In this document: positions 23,630 through 36,273 of the stretch, in pieces | Position numbering within the stretch: position 1 is the first letter of the stretch | Layout of the letters: each line of letters starts with the position of its first letter | Assembly: GCA_033239525.1 (NCBI GenBank) | Contig: BSYO01000014.1 | Location: 6,676,536-6,740,535, forward strand | DNA from: Nepenthes gracilis | Taxonomy: Eukaryota > Streptophyta > Magnoliopsida > Caryophyllales > Nepenthaceae | Direction: 5' to 3' | DNA length: 64,000 nucleotides | Program-made: the position numbers and the translations under genes | The notes under the pieces: model-generated | What the model saw: the letters and a program-made list of their open reading frames with translations, nothing else | Told to the model about the DNA's origin: nothing | Database searches by the model: none

Positions 23630-26362
23630 TGTGACAGTACGAATCCTAATTCCCATAGGACCCTCTATTAGACAAATTTAGAACAGAATTCATAAATTTA
23701 GATTAGTAATTCCGCAGAAATTTTGGCAGAATTCCATTTAAAATTAGACGAAAATCCAAATATACAACCTGTATATTATAACCTGTACAAACACACAACT
23801 ATTTGAATACCACATTTTAACCTACAACGCACATACATAGGACCACTAATTTGCCATCTCATCCATGGCTCAAATATAATCCTATCCACTAAATCAGAAA
23901 CATATAAGAGATTCCATCTAGGACCTGTACAGAATCCAAGAAACATATAGTGGAAGCATCTATATCCTTAATAGAAACCTACGGAAGCATAAATATAGTT
24001 CTGACAGAATATGATACATGTCTAATTATTTATACATGATCCTCCTTCAAGATTCAAATATTTACGATAATATCATCACAGTCCCAAGTCTTCAAAAACT
24101 CCAAGGCACATGATCTTTCTTACTAGCTCTAGCTTGGTCTTATCATCAATTATCTTCTCTATATCCTTATTTGAAGGGGGGAAAATAAAATAGTGAGTCG
24201 AAACCTAGCAAGTTACTAAAACATGCAAAATATAATGCTCACATGCAGAATATAATACAGTAAAGTAGATACAGCTATATTTAAAGCATAAATGTAATAA
24301 GATGATAATTATGAAAATATTAGCAGAAGATATTGCAGAGGGTTCTAGAAACTGTCAAAGAATAGAACATATACAAAAGTATGAGAAAAGCATGATTCTA
24401 CAGTAATAGGTCTCGAAAATCATTAATTATGCTTTTATGTAGAACATGAGTGCAGATGAGCAGAAGCATGTATAATAATTATGAGAGAAGCATAATTTTT
24501 ATATAAAAAGGTCTCAAAAATCATAAATCATGTTAGGGTAGAAAACCACGTTAATATTAGGTCGGAAGAACAAAAGCAGTTCATGGAAACAGGAGTAAAG
24601 CTTGATTCTATTTAAACATGCAATAGTTTCATAAAACAGTTCCAAAACTTATGTGTTTATTTAGAAATTCTAGCTCGATATTCTAGGGACCCAACTAGTG
24701 TACCCTACTAGCCTAGGGGGCGAGTAATTGAGAATAGATTGTGTTTCCACCACAAAATCAAAGGCTAGGAACAGTAACGATAATAGGGACCGATTGTGTT
24801 TTTGGGCACACAATTCAAAGCCAATAGAGGATTTCTTACCTCCAGTGTCAGTTCTAGTAACACTCCGAGGAAGGACAGACCACATATAACTCCATGGACG
24901 AAGTTATCCCCGATTATCACCGTAATGTCCTAAGGCATGTCAGAGACCTCACATGACCATATATAAATCCTGGGTCCTAATTGATAGAATAAAAAACAGT
25001 TTCTTCTTGTTTTCTTAGCTTATAACTCATCAAACTTAAAAAGTCAGTAAGAATTTCACCATTAATCCTTTAGAATGCTTCAGAAATCCACAGAAACTTA
25101 ACAGTGCAGTTCCATGTAAATTCTTAGTTATAAATCATAACATGAACAGTACTGTTTTACAAATTAATTGTCACATATCAGAAATTATGAATTTTAAACA
25201 TTAAATCCCTTCATTTTCGTGCTTATGGTTTTGATAAATATTTTGGACATAAAACGGATACCAAACACATGTATAAACATAAAATCTATCCGGTTAATTT
25301 ACAGTAAACATGTAGAACCATAGATTTGAAGCACCAAATCCTTAATTGTCGTATCTAGGGTTTCAGTCAAGCTTTCGGACATAAATCGAGTACCAAATAC
25401 ATGATTTTTCTTGAAATTAAAGCTATATATCGTCACACATATAGATAAACATAAAATCTATCCGAACAATTTATAGAAATGGGCTTTATTTATACAAAAC
25501 ATGGAGAAACATACTTTTAGAGCATAAATACTATTGCAGAGATATTTAAACACTGTAAAAATGGTATATAATATCCGAAGTACACTTACTTGAACCCGAT
25601 CTACCATTATTCTTACTCTAATCGGAGCGGATCGGAAGATTTTTTCCCTTTTCTTCTCTTCCCTCTCCTTCCTCTCTTCTCCCTATCATGTTGCTATCAT
25701 TCCTCTACTCTCCCCCAACCCCCAAATCCCTTTAAAAATCGAAGGGAAAGAAGGCACATGAGGCTTCACATGATTGGCGCTCTAGCACTTGTCGAGCGCT
25801 AGTCGAGCGCCAGTCGAGTGGTCTCTTGTGCAAAATCATGCTCGATGGGGTGCTCGAGTGCCCTCCTTGTAACACACTTCGCTCCCGCCTTGCCTCGAAC
25901 ATCCATCAGGCACTCATTAGGTGCACATCGAGCCTGTATCCTTGAAACATTGTGTTTTCTCCATCCGGGACCCATTTTGACCCTTCTAACCTAATTTCTC
26001 ACATCTTTGAACCCTAATTTTGATTATATAACCTTAATAGGCCATGATTATCATAATTTAAGGTATGGAGTCTTATTTACAAATCAACATTTCTTAGTTT
26101 ACAACTTTTGTTCACGATTTACCAATTTTGGAACTTTGGGCTTTTCAATCTGATTTCTCTCGTACCTTTTGACCACAATTTTCCTATCTCAACTTAATTA
26201 CCTTCTAATTATCATATTTTAAAATTCTAAAACATTACCACCCATATTGATGATATCTTTGAGACCGATACCTTATAGGGCTCAACTTCCTCTTTCTACT
26301 TCTGAACTCAATTTCTCACATTCTAAACCTAATCCTTGATTATTATTAATTCAGTTTCATCA
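23630..26362 (-). repeat. 5' LTR of element M, interrupted by LINE B
   Basis: The sequence runs TGTGACAGTACGAATCC (23630) to TTCAGTTTCATCAT (26362) and aligns without large gaps to the M 3' LTR at 14693-17440. The last dozen bases expected (AATTATCATCACA) were displaced by LINE B; CACCCTAATTATC at 29099-29111 looks like their continuation, followed by about 25 bp I cannot match. Confidence 0.85.
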
Positions 26363-29095
26363 TTTTTTTTGGTAAGTAAATTTCATTAAAAAGAAAATAA
26401 ATTACAATACCTAAGTTCTATTCCAAGTGTTTTGCTAACTTGGAGTAAAAAGCATAGAAGCAAGGGCACCCCTGGTGCACCATGACACACAGAACACGAC
26501 AACAAAATAGCCTCCTCGGCTATTTGCATCATCTCGTCCATATGCACTCACAGACACTAACACTATTCATAAATAGCAAAACGACAACAGCAACGACGCT
26601 AAATAGACGGGATTGGAGAATGTTTTTTCTTGCGCCTTTTAGGTTTTTGGAGGCCAGAGTGTCCCCCTCCTTCAGAAGAAGGTGACACCCCATCCGTAGG
26701 GACGAGAGTGGGAATATCTAATCTAGCTCTAGGAGCATCGAATTGCTTCCGCATTTACACAATGTTTCTTCTCAGTGTGGCAATACTTGTGCATGGCCTT
26801 TGTTCACCACCAAGTTGGTCAGCTGGGACGACATGGTCATAATAGCCTATTATAGGAGATTCGACATCCACATCATGACTATATGATATGCCTAGAGGGG
26901 CCAGCCGGTCCTCATCGAAAATGGGTTGTATGGAAACAGGGCCTGCACATTTGCCAGGCTTGTCATCTGTAGCAGAGTCTATACCATGCTTTTTTCTGGT
27001 AAGTATCTATACCATGCCTTGTGATATCAGCGTAAGAGACTGTGATAAAGTCGACAACAGGGTGCTGCATTTCAATTTTATTTAAAAGGCACTGCTTCAT
27101 TGGGAGAATGCATACAGATTCTTGCATTTCCAGTGAATCCGGGGGAGACTCAGAACATGAGGAAAGCATTTGCTCAGACCTCGCATTTGGGCCAGCATCA
27201 ATAGGCACATTCCCCAAACCTGCAACAGTGGGTAATTCATCTGATAAAGGCATCCCAATTGAGCTAGAAGTCTCCATCGTAGTGTCAAAGTTGCACGCAA
27301 CAGATTGTGTGCTGCTGCTACCAATAGGTACTACCTTCATAAGGCAGCTGCAGGGGCCATTACAGGATGCCATATTATCAGAAAGGCCAATGGCCTCGGG
27401 GGCGCTGGCAGCATACGAAGCTGATTGAAGTAAATCTTGCACACGCAGTAGCTTGCTATCCTTAGCATCCTGGCTAATACAAGCCTCCTCCATATATGGT
27501 TTTGATGTCACAGCATCAACAGATGGAGGCTGGTGTAGTTCAGAATTATCCCTAATCCTGCTGAATTTAGATAGAGCTGAGTAGTTTTCCTTACCATCCC
27601 TCATAACCAACTTCATCTGATGGGGAGAATTCGAATGCTCACCATCCACTTTGACAGTCTCATGCTTTGGCTTGTCTGGAGTAATCTGATCATCTTGGAC
27701 TGCAGGAACCACAAGGCTAACCGCAACCTCAACAGGAGAAGGGGCCTGGTCAGGCCGGCCACAACAGTAAACTTGCTCATAGGATGTAGCAATTTGTGGC
27801 TCAATATTAATGTCACCTGATTGCAGTCAATCTCGCCAGGGGTTTTTATATGGATTACAGCATCAGATTGCAAAATAGTGAGTGAGTTAACAACCGCACC
27901 ACAGAATCTTCACCTAGTGCATTCTGCAAAATTTCTTTCGGCTGAATCCTTTTAGGAGAAGGATGAGCCACTCTCGGATGGGGGCCTTCCAGGATGCTTC
28001 CAGTAGGGCATGATTCCTTACTCAGGCCAATTTTATGCCCATTTAGCCTGCCACTGCTGCTATTCAAAAATTTACCAGGGTATTGAACCTCGACTTCAAC
28101 AGAAGCCTCCTCCTAAGTGGCAGCAAACTTGCCAGATGATAATCTAATTTTTGTGGGGGGAACCACATCTAGCCTCATTTCAACACAAACCCGAGCAAAA
28201 TGTAGACGATCCATCTTGGCCGTTTTAGCATCCAAGTGAAGTGGTTTTCCCATCGCACTTGCAATCCAACTGAGCCCCAAAGGGGTCTAGTATTCAGCAG
28301 GGACCTTCCTTAGGTTTGTCCAAACTGAGAGAGAGTTGAGATCCTCTTTAACCATGGGCAATCCCGGATGCCAACGTTTAAGAGATAATGGTTGGCCTTT
28401 AAATTCCCAAGGACCTCTGGCAAAACGAGCTTCCAATTGAGCATCAGAGGGGAAACAGAATAGGAAGAATCCATTAGGATATTCAGCAACATGACAGATG
28501 CCAAATCACCCATAATAGTCTAGCAATGTGGTCAACAGTGTGAAAATGCAATGTTTTGACAGAGAAGTAACCAAGTAATGTGAATGCCCAAACTTGCTTA
28601 CATTGTTGGGTAACTTTAGGAGGAGGAGAAATCGAAGCAATCTCTCCATCTGCACTTTTCGGAGGAGAGAATTTCAGATTTGAGATGGGATGCATACCTC
28701 TAGACTGGACAACATCAGACCGGGAAGAAAGGGGTGTAGCTGCCAAATCCTCGGATTGTAGACTAGAGGGACATGAACCGCTCTAAGGGGGCATTTGTGC
28801 ATCTTCAACTTGCCCAGGGAGAACACCATGGGGGAAGAGCTCCGAGGAGGCTTCAAAGAGAAGTGTAGATTCCAAAGGCAAAGAGAGGGGTGAGGTGGCA
28901 AGAGGCTTCGAAGAAGATATATCAGGCAATAGAGAAGGACAAGCTGGCTTGGGAGGACTAAGAGGTGCCCCCAATAGGCTGGCCATGGCCGGCGACGACG
29001 AAGTGATGATTAGTCTTCAACCCTAAAACTGCCTGCACAATTTTGAAAATTTAGTGAGAAGGGAGAGCTTCTCTCTATACCGCAAGCCTCCTTTT
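26363..29095 (-). mobile_element. ORF1-only LINE, copy B
   Basis: The minus-strand 3' end is at 26363 (TTACTTACC plus eight A), with the shared stem-loop TTCCAAGT/ACTTGGAA-like around a TAGCAAAAC loop. ORF1 ends at 26599, leaving a 3' UTR of about 230 bp, with no ORF2. The 5' end is placed near 29095 because the LTR sequence of M resumes there; the short target duplication would be TTTCATCAT versus TTTCACCCT (26354-26362 and about 29097-29105), which is imperfect. Confidence 0.78.
26599..28986 (-). pseudogene. LINE ORF1 (DUF4283 protein), copy B, heavily broken
   Basis: The start M at 28986 opens a Pro/Ser/Leu-rich N-terminus. DUF4283 remnants are LLGYFSVKTLHFHTVDHIARLLW (about 28590-28520), FKGQPLSLKRW-like and WIASAMGKPLHLD-like segments down to about 28190. 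A long hydrophilic region follows (27712-26963 open). The C-terminus, about 26780-26602, has a TLRRNI..M..QFDAPRARLD segment and ends in the basic tail KPKRRKKKHSP before the stop at 26599-26601. This C-terminal type (coiled, LRRNI..M..QF) is shared with copy C and differs from that of A and D. Multiple frameshifts; not functional. Confidence 0.72.
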
Positions 29096-29988
29096 TTTCA
29101 CCCTAATTATCGTATTCCGGAACTCCGGTCATCATATGTCAGTTTATTGACATTGTGACGGAATGGATCCTAATCCTTATAGGACTCTTCGTCAAATCCA
29201 TAGAGAAACTTAAATCATTAAAATCCTACAGAGATTTGGGAAGAGTCTCCTTTGCACCTAGATCAAAACAAAAAATACAACACGTACTAAACAACCCATA
29301 CAAGCACAAATCTAATCAACTACCACAAATTTTCCAACAATACACATTCACAGGATCTCAAATGCTATCCATGGCTTTATTTATTTATTTATTTATTGGT
29401 AAATAAGTAAATTGAAATTAAAATAAAAGAAAGTACAAAACAATGTTCTAACTCCAAGTGTTTTGCCGATTTAGAGGTAGAACAACAAGTTAGGGCATTC
29501 CCCGAGCACCACCATGAACCAAGTCATGAAACCGGATGAAAAAACACAAAAATCATCTAGATGAGCATCAGCTAAGCTGGTCACAGTCAACTACTAAGAT
29601 ATACAACCCAGCCCTAAAAACACACACACAAGAAATCAGCAGCAACAGATTTTTTTCATCATCAGACCTAGAGCAAACTGAATTTCCACCATTCCAAAAT
29701 AAGAACCAAACAACAGTAGCAACTGCAAATGCAAGTAGCAAAGTCCTCGGACTGGATTTACACACGCCATTAAGCGTGCATTGCTTCCACATCAGTCAGA
29801 CAAAACCACCACCTCGGCACAGGCAGTAGCATCCATGTGCACAGGGGTCTCAGACTCATCCTTCTGACCTCGGTCGAGAGCAGCACGCCCACAGCATCTC
29901 GGGCAATTCTACCCCAATAGTAGGAAGCCTGTGAGTAGGCATCTCGGCCAATATCCTATCACGAGAGCCGACTTCAGCACCTTAATCT

Positions 29989-32900
29989 TTTTTTTGGTAA
30001 GCAAGTAAATTTTGATTAAAGGGAGAAAAAAATTTACACAATCTATGTTTTATCACCAAGTATTTTGACTTGGGGTTAAGGCATAGAATGCTAGGGCATA
30101 CCACGAGCAGCTTGGTATATCAGATGACACCAAAATTTAACACAAAAAGGGGTCATCTAGGATGAAACAAAAACTGTCTTATGTTGAACAGCAAGCACTG
30201 TGTCATCACCTGACAGCTTCAAATGCTTTCATCAACTAGCTACCAATAGCCATACTATCAAGGAAATTATGCAGTAGCAGCTGCTGCTCTTTCCAGATAG
30301 GATAGCACCAGCCAAGAAGGAAATGAAACATCGGTGCAGAGTCAGAATAGGCGCACCAACACAAATTTGCAGCATCAGCAATACAAACCACCCAACTCCA
30401 CACCAGGATCAGTTGCACTCCGGCATTCACAGGGCGTATGTGCAGCAACATCATCCTACCTCAGGACAGGACCAAGACCCGCCTTCAGCATAGAGAAACA
30501 ACAGCAACATACATGTTCACCTTTAAGTGGGTAACTCAGGCAGGACCACTAGAGCCGACTACAACATGCCTCAAGCATTAGCACCATGGGCAAAGGGGTC
30601 ACGGGCTCAATCAGAACCAAGTATTCTTCTCAGACAAGATTACTTCAAAGCCAGCAAGTCATCAAATATATCTTCAGCATCCGGTAGTAGCAACTCACAG
30701 AATGCAAGAGATAGATGCCGCAGCCAGCTCCTGTGCCAATAGTAATCATCCGGCATGCAACATCATCTAGCATGACCCTAAGAAACAATACACATTAGCA
30801 CCTACTCAGTAGGATAGTGTCAATACCACCGCCAGCCAACTTCCATCACAGCACAAATCCTCAGGAGGAGAACAGATACAATCAGGGAGCCTGTAAACAG
30901 CAATTGTTCCTTTAACACAAAACAAGAGCATAACAACATGGACCATCAGGATCACATCCCATCATCACAGCGGGATCGTCTGATTCCAGCAAACTAGCCT
31001 CAAGATCCATAAACAGCAAACCAGCTGCACCAATTTGCATCATCAGAATAGAGAGCCTATAGGACTCCAATCTAGAATACCAACATTTTGGTAAAAGAAA
31101 TTGCAGCAGCATAAGACTTCTAGTGTTATGAACACCCCTACCATCATAGAAGGCAATCTACATCCAACAGGAGCAGTTGCCTTCACATCCGAGACCCCCC
31201 TAATTGTATGGGTTGGGCAGACGCTTCTTTTTCCGCCGTTTGGATCGCCGAAGGTTTTTAGAAACCCCACTCCCAGAATCGAGGTCACTGGAAGGGGGAG
31301 GGGGGGTGAAGCAGAACGAGATCTGATGGCCTCGAACTGCGATTGCATCTCGGCAATATTCCTCCTCAATTCACCAATCCTAGAACTCGTCCTTGCCTCC
31401 ATATTTTGTTGATTGGCACACGGGGAAGGACCAGAGCGATCTGCCACCCAGGGGGACGAGTCAAGGACAGCTAGCCGATCTTCCTCAGAGATTGGAAAAG
31501 GTGCAGCACATCTGCTTGGTAGGTCTGCATCAGAAGCCATAAGACCCTGGCGCAACACATCGACAAAAGCAGTCAAACTGAGGTTGTTAGCATGGGATGT
31601 AGTACCAGGGCCCATGGATTTCGAAGTCCCCTGCTTGCCATTCAGATCAGGCGATGATAGTTCAACATCAGAGGGAGAAAGCTAAGGATTCGGCCCCATC
31701 CTGTCAAGCAATTGTTGAACTAAAAGGGCGGCACTTTCCTCAACAGCCCTCACAGGCAGATCCGACCTCTGAACATTATCCTTCAAATCACCATCTCCAG
31801 ACCCTATAAGGGTCATGCATCCATTTGTATTTGTCTCTGCATATCCGAAATTCATGGATTCCATACTCGTAGGATCCTCCTTAGCAAACTCAGAAGGCAT
31901 CGCCAGCTCCAAAGGCACCTTATGAATGGCATCAGAAGACTCTTGTTTAGAGGCAGATATAACAGCTTTCCCAAGAAACACATTCTGAGAGTTGTCAAAT
32001 GCATTGAGACCTTCCATAGAAGGAAGAGTCCCTCTACCTTTCGAGGAGCAACCAGAAAACAGATTCTTAGGGGCTACATCTTGATGGGCAGGCATAACCT
32101 TTCTGGTACTTTTTTGGGTAGTAGCTCAACCGTTAGCATGATGCCTCGGCCTCCATTGATAATCAACCACAACATCGACAGCCATGGCCGATTCATTATC
32201 ACCAGTTTTAACCCTGATCTTTTTCGGGAGAGGAGCATTTTTACTCACCTCAATGCAAATCTGAGCGAATTGCTTCTGATCCATACGAGCTGTGTTCGGG
32301 TCTAGATGAAGAGGTTTCCCAACCCCACTAGCAATCCAGCTTAGGCCCAAGGGGGTCCAGTATTCAATCGGGATGTTGAATAGGATAATCCAAACTGGGA
32401 AGGATTGGTGAGAGTTCTTTGACAGCTCCATCCCCGGCAGCCATCATTTAAGAAAAATAGTTTGTTTGCAAAATGCCCAGGGGCCATTTGACAGACAGTG
32501 GTCTAATTGCTTTTCAGAAGCAAACCGGAAGAAGAAGAATCCGTTCTCGTTCCCAGCCACATGGCAAAGCCCAAATCTAGCACAAATTTTGCGTGCAATG
32601 TTGTTAACCACAAGGAAATGCAGTGGAGTTTCGTGGAAATATCCCACCAGTGTGGCGCCCTAGAGCACCTGGCTCTGCTGAATGACCTCAGTAGGAGGGG
32701 ATATGGAGACGATATCCCCATCAATTGATTGAGGGAGATAAAATTTAAGAGAAGAGCAGAGACCATAGTTCTGGACAATATCAACCCAGGAGGATGGTAG
32801 CATAGAGAGAGTTGCACCTAAATTTATTTGCGAAGAGATGGGCATGGACCCACATTTGGCAGCGCGTTCGCTCTTGACCTCATCAAAAGCCGAAAGCAGG

Positions 32901-33248
32901 AAAGACAGCTTAGCAGCAATGGCTTGAGCTTCAGAATCTGTAGACGGAATTCCCTGACCGGCCACAGTGGGGAAAGCGGGGGGCTTTACTCTCAAGGAAA
33001 AGGGCATCAGGCCCAGGGAACGGAAGAAGGGAGTCCCTCTGCAATGGAGGGAAGGAGGGAGAGGGTAGGATGGCTGAAGATGGAACCGACGTCTATGGAG
33101 AAAGCTTGGGGAATGGAGAAGGAAAAGGAGTCCTGGGGGGGAGCGTCGGAGGCACCTGAGGTCCGGCCATGCTGGTGCAGGCTACGCCGAGGGGAGACCA
33201 GAATACGCAGTTCAAATTTCAAAATGAAATTTGAAAAGTGAGGATCCG
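29989..33248 (-). mobile_element. ORF1-only LINE, copy C, nested in the 3' UTR of copy D
   Basis: A 16-bp target duplication with two mismatches, TTCAGCACCTTAATCT / TTCAGCACCCAAATCT, lies at 29973-29988 and 33249-33264. The minus-strand 3' end shows TTACTTGCTTACC plus eight A, and a stem-loop ACCCCAAGT/ACTTGGTGA around CAAAAT. The element is 3260 bp: leader, ORF1 ending at 31200, and a 1.2-kb 3' UTR without ORF2. It inserted into copy D in the same orientation, so it is younger than D. Confidence 0.88.
31200..33222 (-). pseudogene. LINE ORF1 (DUF4283 protein), copy C, frameshifted
   Basis: The N-terminal part (33222 to about 32690) ends in SISPPTEVIQQSQVL. The DUF4283 domain at about 32660-32140 shows MGYFHETPLHFLVVNNIARK, ARFGLCHVAGN, SNGPWAF, FNIPIEYWTPLGLSWIASGV, GKPLHLDPNTARMD, ending YQWRPRHHANG and a stop. 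Downstream are a hydrophilic region (32095-31682) and a C-terminal segment with IGELRRNIAEMQSQFEAIRS (about 31390-31330). The final frame carries the basic tail SKRRKKKRLPNP and a stop at 31200-31202. At least three frame breaks. The C-terminal type pairs it with copy B. Start codon not certain. Confidence 0.75.
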
Positions 33249-33637
33249 TTCAGCACCCAAATCTAAAGAGCTACAAACCCAAGTCCAAGTAAAAATTAGC
33301 CACCATTTCAGCTATACAGGCAGAACTCGGACTTTCTGCATCACTTCAGACAAAGTTACACTTCGACCAGGATGTACCTCAGTTTGAAAGCAGGTATCTT
33401 GGTCAATTCACACCAGCTCTTTGCACCAGCCTATTTCTCTCGCAAAGGAGCACCCACAGCACCCACAGCATCAGCCAAATAGGTCTGCAACAACTCCAAA
33501 CAGACCCCAGTAGCATTGGGAATGCACTTAGGCAAAAGCAAAACCCAAGAACCAGCAGCATATTTTAGCAGCGAAATGTCAATCCGAAAGAGATTCCTAT
33601 TCCTGCCAAACCCCAAACCCTCAAGCCAAATTTGCTC

Positions 33638-36273
33638 TCAGAAGGCGTTTAGGTTGACATTTATGTTTGAGGAGCCCTTAGAGTTCTTGGAAGCAAATTT
33701 TTGCCATCTCCGGGACTTGGCATGCTGCCAGGTTCCATCTTGCATGGAAGAAACTGATTGTGATCCACATCCTTTACTCTTTGGTCAGACAGCGGCGGAG
33801 AGAACTTAGAGGCCTCAAATATATGGAGGCCGGCCACTAAATCATCCAGATTGCTATATTGATAAGTCAAAAAATCCGTTTTCGTTTTCAACAGAGTATT
33901 AAGAAACCCAAATACTACCTTCTTCTCATCGGGAGATAAGGTAGCAATGTATGGTTGAGAAGTTTTGGCAACCACCAAAAGTCTGAGGGCTTCAAAAGAG
34001 GCAACAAAAAAAAAAGTCCTGATCCACCGCAACAAAAGAAGAGTACGATTTGAACTCATTCTTTATCTCTTCAGTTACAGCGTACCAGTAGATTTCCAAG
34101 AAAACAAGTACAATGTACCTTTGCTCCGGAGTGAAGGAGGCAATATTTTGTAGAGAATCTTCTACCTCCACTAACAACTGGAGGGCATGAAGCATTGGTT
34201 CACGACAAACAGCCTCAACTACCGCAACCTCCTCAGTCTGAGAAGACAAATCATGGGACTGCTAGCCAGGAACAATTGGTAGCCTGATGCTGGTTGGATC
34301 TGCACCTCCCTAGGGGCATCCTGCGCCCAGTCCTCCCAGCCACCATGCAGTGAACCCCTCGGGCTCACTGAAATAGGCTCAACATGGACTAAATCATCCA
34401 GGGAGTACTTGCTTAAAAGTTGCGTCATTGAGTTTGGTGTTAGATCAAGATCAACACCAATAGCTGAGTACTTCACATATGAGGGTCACTTTTCTTGAAA
34501 CCCTTCAATCTGAACTAAATCAAACATAGGATTTCAAAGGATAATTTGAGCCCTATCTGAATCCTTACCATGATGGTCAGCTGGGGCAGCATGAGAGCTG
34601 AGGGTAGAGCCAACTGCAGGAGTGTCATCCATTTTAGCTTCAGTTGGCACACCAATTGAACTAGCATCTAAATAACCATCAACTAGAACTGTCGTAGTTA
34701 CCGCATCATCAAGGGGAGACTGTGAATCCAGCCCAAGCCTGCTAGTTGAGTTATCAACAGGAGCAACACAGGTGACCTCCTGAGCCTTCACTGTCAGTTC
34801 CCGAACAGATGAAGGTGCCTCTATGCCGCCAAAAATTCCAGATGCTAGAACCATTTGCTCATCAATAGCAAGATCCTGCGAAGGTAGGCTATGGTCCCCT
34901 TCAGCAAGGTAATCTTTACTCATAGGTGCCACATGACATGCCTCAGTCATGCCAACAGCCGACAGCCTCTCCTCCTGATTATCCATTACCGACTCAAGAG
35001 AATGCGCATCAAAACCAAAGGTTTGACAAGAAGATTGTTCGATTTCAGGCCTAAGCTTCACACTTAGTGTTTTGTGGTCAGCAGAATGGGAATCCAGGGA
35101 GGTTGTCCCACTCCCAACCCAATCAACACCAGGAGCCAGGTTCTTAGGTTTAGCAATCTGCTCAGCCTTCATACCATTGTAAGCCCGTTCATGACTGCTC
35201 TGGTTGGCAGTACATCCACTCACATGACGTGCCGGCTTCCATTGATAGTCTACCTCAACCTCAACAATCTTGGATGACATAGAAGCTCAAGATGTTAATC
35301 GGATTTTTGCAGGGAGAGGGTCATCCCGTCCCACCTCAACACAAATCCATGCAAATTGCACACGATCCATTCTAACTATGCTAGGATCAAGTTGGATAGG
35401 TTTACCAACCCTACTGGCAATCCAACTTAGGCCTAAGGGGGTCAAATATTCAGTTGGGACATTGACCAAAGTGATATAAACTGGGAATGTATTATGCGAT
35501 TCCTGATCCAAGGCCATACCCGGTGTCCACCTCTTAAGGAAAATGGATTTCCTTCCGAAGGCCCAGGGACCATTAGCCAAGCAGGAATCCAATTGAGCAT
35601 CAGAACCAAAACGAAAGAATAAGAAACCCTTATCATTCTCAGCAACGTGACAGAGCCCAAATTTTGCCCAGATTTTCCGTGAAATGGTGTTGACCGCTAA
35701 AAAATGTAATGGTTTTTCATAGAAATAACCCACCAACATGGATCCCCATAATTCCTGGCACTGCTGAATAACCTCAGCAAGAGGAGAAATAGAGATTTTA
35801 TCTCCATCCGTAGATTGGGGAGGAAAATATTTGAGAGGAGCTAAAGAATTGATACTTTTGCCCTGAACAACTCTAGACTAGGAGTTGGAATTGGTCTGAA
35901 AATTTCCAAAATTAAAAGGCGAAACTGCATCTGGGCCATTGGCAGGGTTTACTTGAACCACATCAGGAATCACGTCCGAGTAAGTAGGACCTTTAGCAAG
36001 AGCAGAGGGAACTGCCATAGACGACGGCTCAGGTCCCAGGACAGCCAAGGAACCAGTTTGCAGCAAGCTCCTACACTAGTCGGCTTTACCAGTAGAAGGA
36101 GAAAGAGGAGAAGCAGTTGGCGTCTGTAGGTGACATTTGTCGAGATCCATAGCCCTCAGATTCTCTAAGAAATTTGCATCTGGGGCTGGGGAAGAGGGCA
36201 GAGCATTTCTCTGCAAGGGAGGGAAGGGGGGAGGAGATTTATGGGCAATGAGATGAGCAGAGCTCATCCACAA
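33638..36273 (-). pseudogene. LINE ORF1 (DUF4283 protein), copy D, nearly intact in parts
   Basis: M at 36273 starts MWMSSAHLIAHKSPPP, then a Pro/Ser-rich N-terminus. An unbroken frame at 35739-35287 covers the DUF4283 domain: MLVGYFYEKPLHFLAVN, KIWAKFGLCHVAEN, LANGPWAFGRKSIFLKRW, LVNVPTEYLTPLGLSWIASR, GKPIQLDPSIVRMDRV. A second frame (35280-34534) gives VEVDYQWKPARHVSGC and a long acidic, Ser-rich linker. The C-terminal domain (about 34059-33690) has SFEALRLLVVAK, KKVVFGFLNTLLK, SNLDDLVAGLHIFE. The basic end (KSRRWQKFASKNSK) leads to a stop at 33638-33640. There is no CCHC knuckle after YQWKP. The frame is broken in several places. About 800 residues are implied, long for a plant LINE ORF1. 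Confidence 0.82.

Larger units (their letters stand above)
14693..29136 (-). mobile_element. Reverse gypsy element M with two LTRs and two LINE insertions
   Basis: Reading on the minus strand: 5' LTR (23630-26362 plus a small piece beyond LINE B near 29096-29136), primer site 23617-23627, decayed internal region, polypurine tract 17441-17450, 3' LTR 14693-17440. LTRs begin TGTGATGATAATT and end CGTACCGTCACA or GTACTGTCACA. A candidate 5-bp duplication TGTCA lies at 14688-14692 and 29137-29141; the right-hand LTR end is damaged, so this is less certain than for the other elements. LINE copy A lies in the internal region and copy B in the 5' LTR. The internal region without LINE A is about 3.5 kb, shorter than an intact gypsy element. 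Confidence 0.8.
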
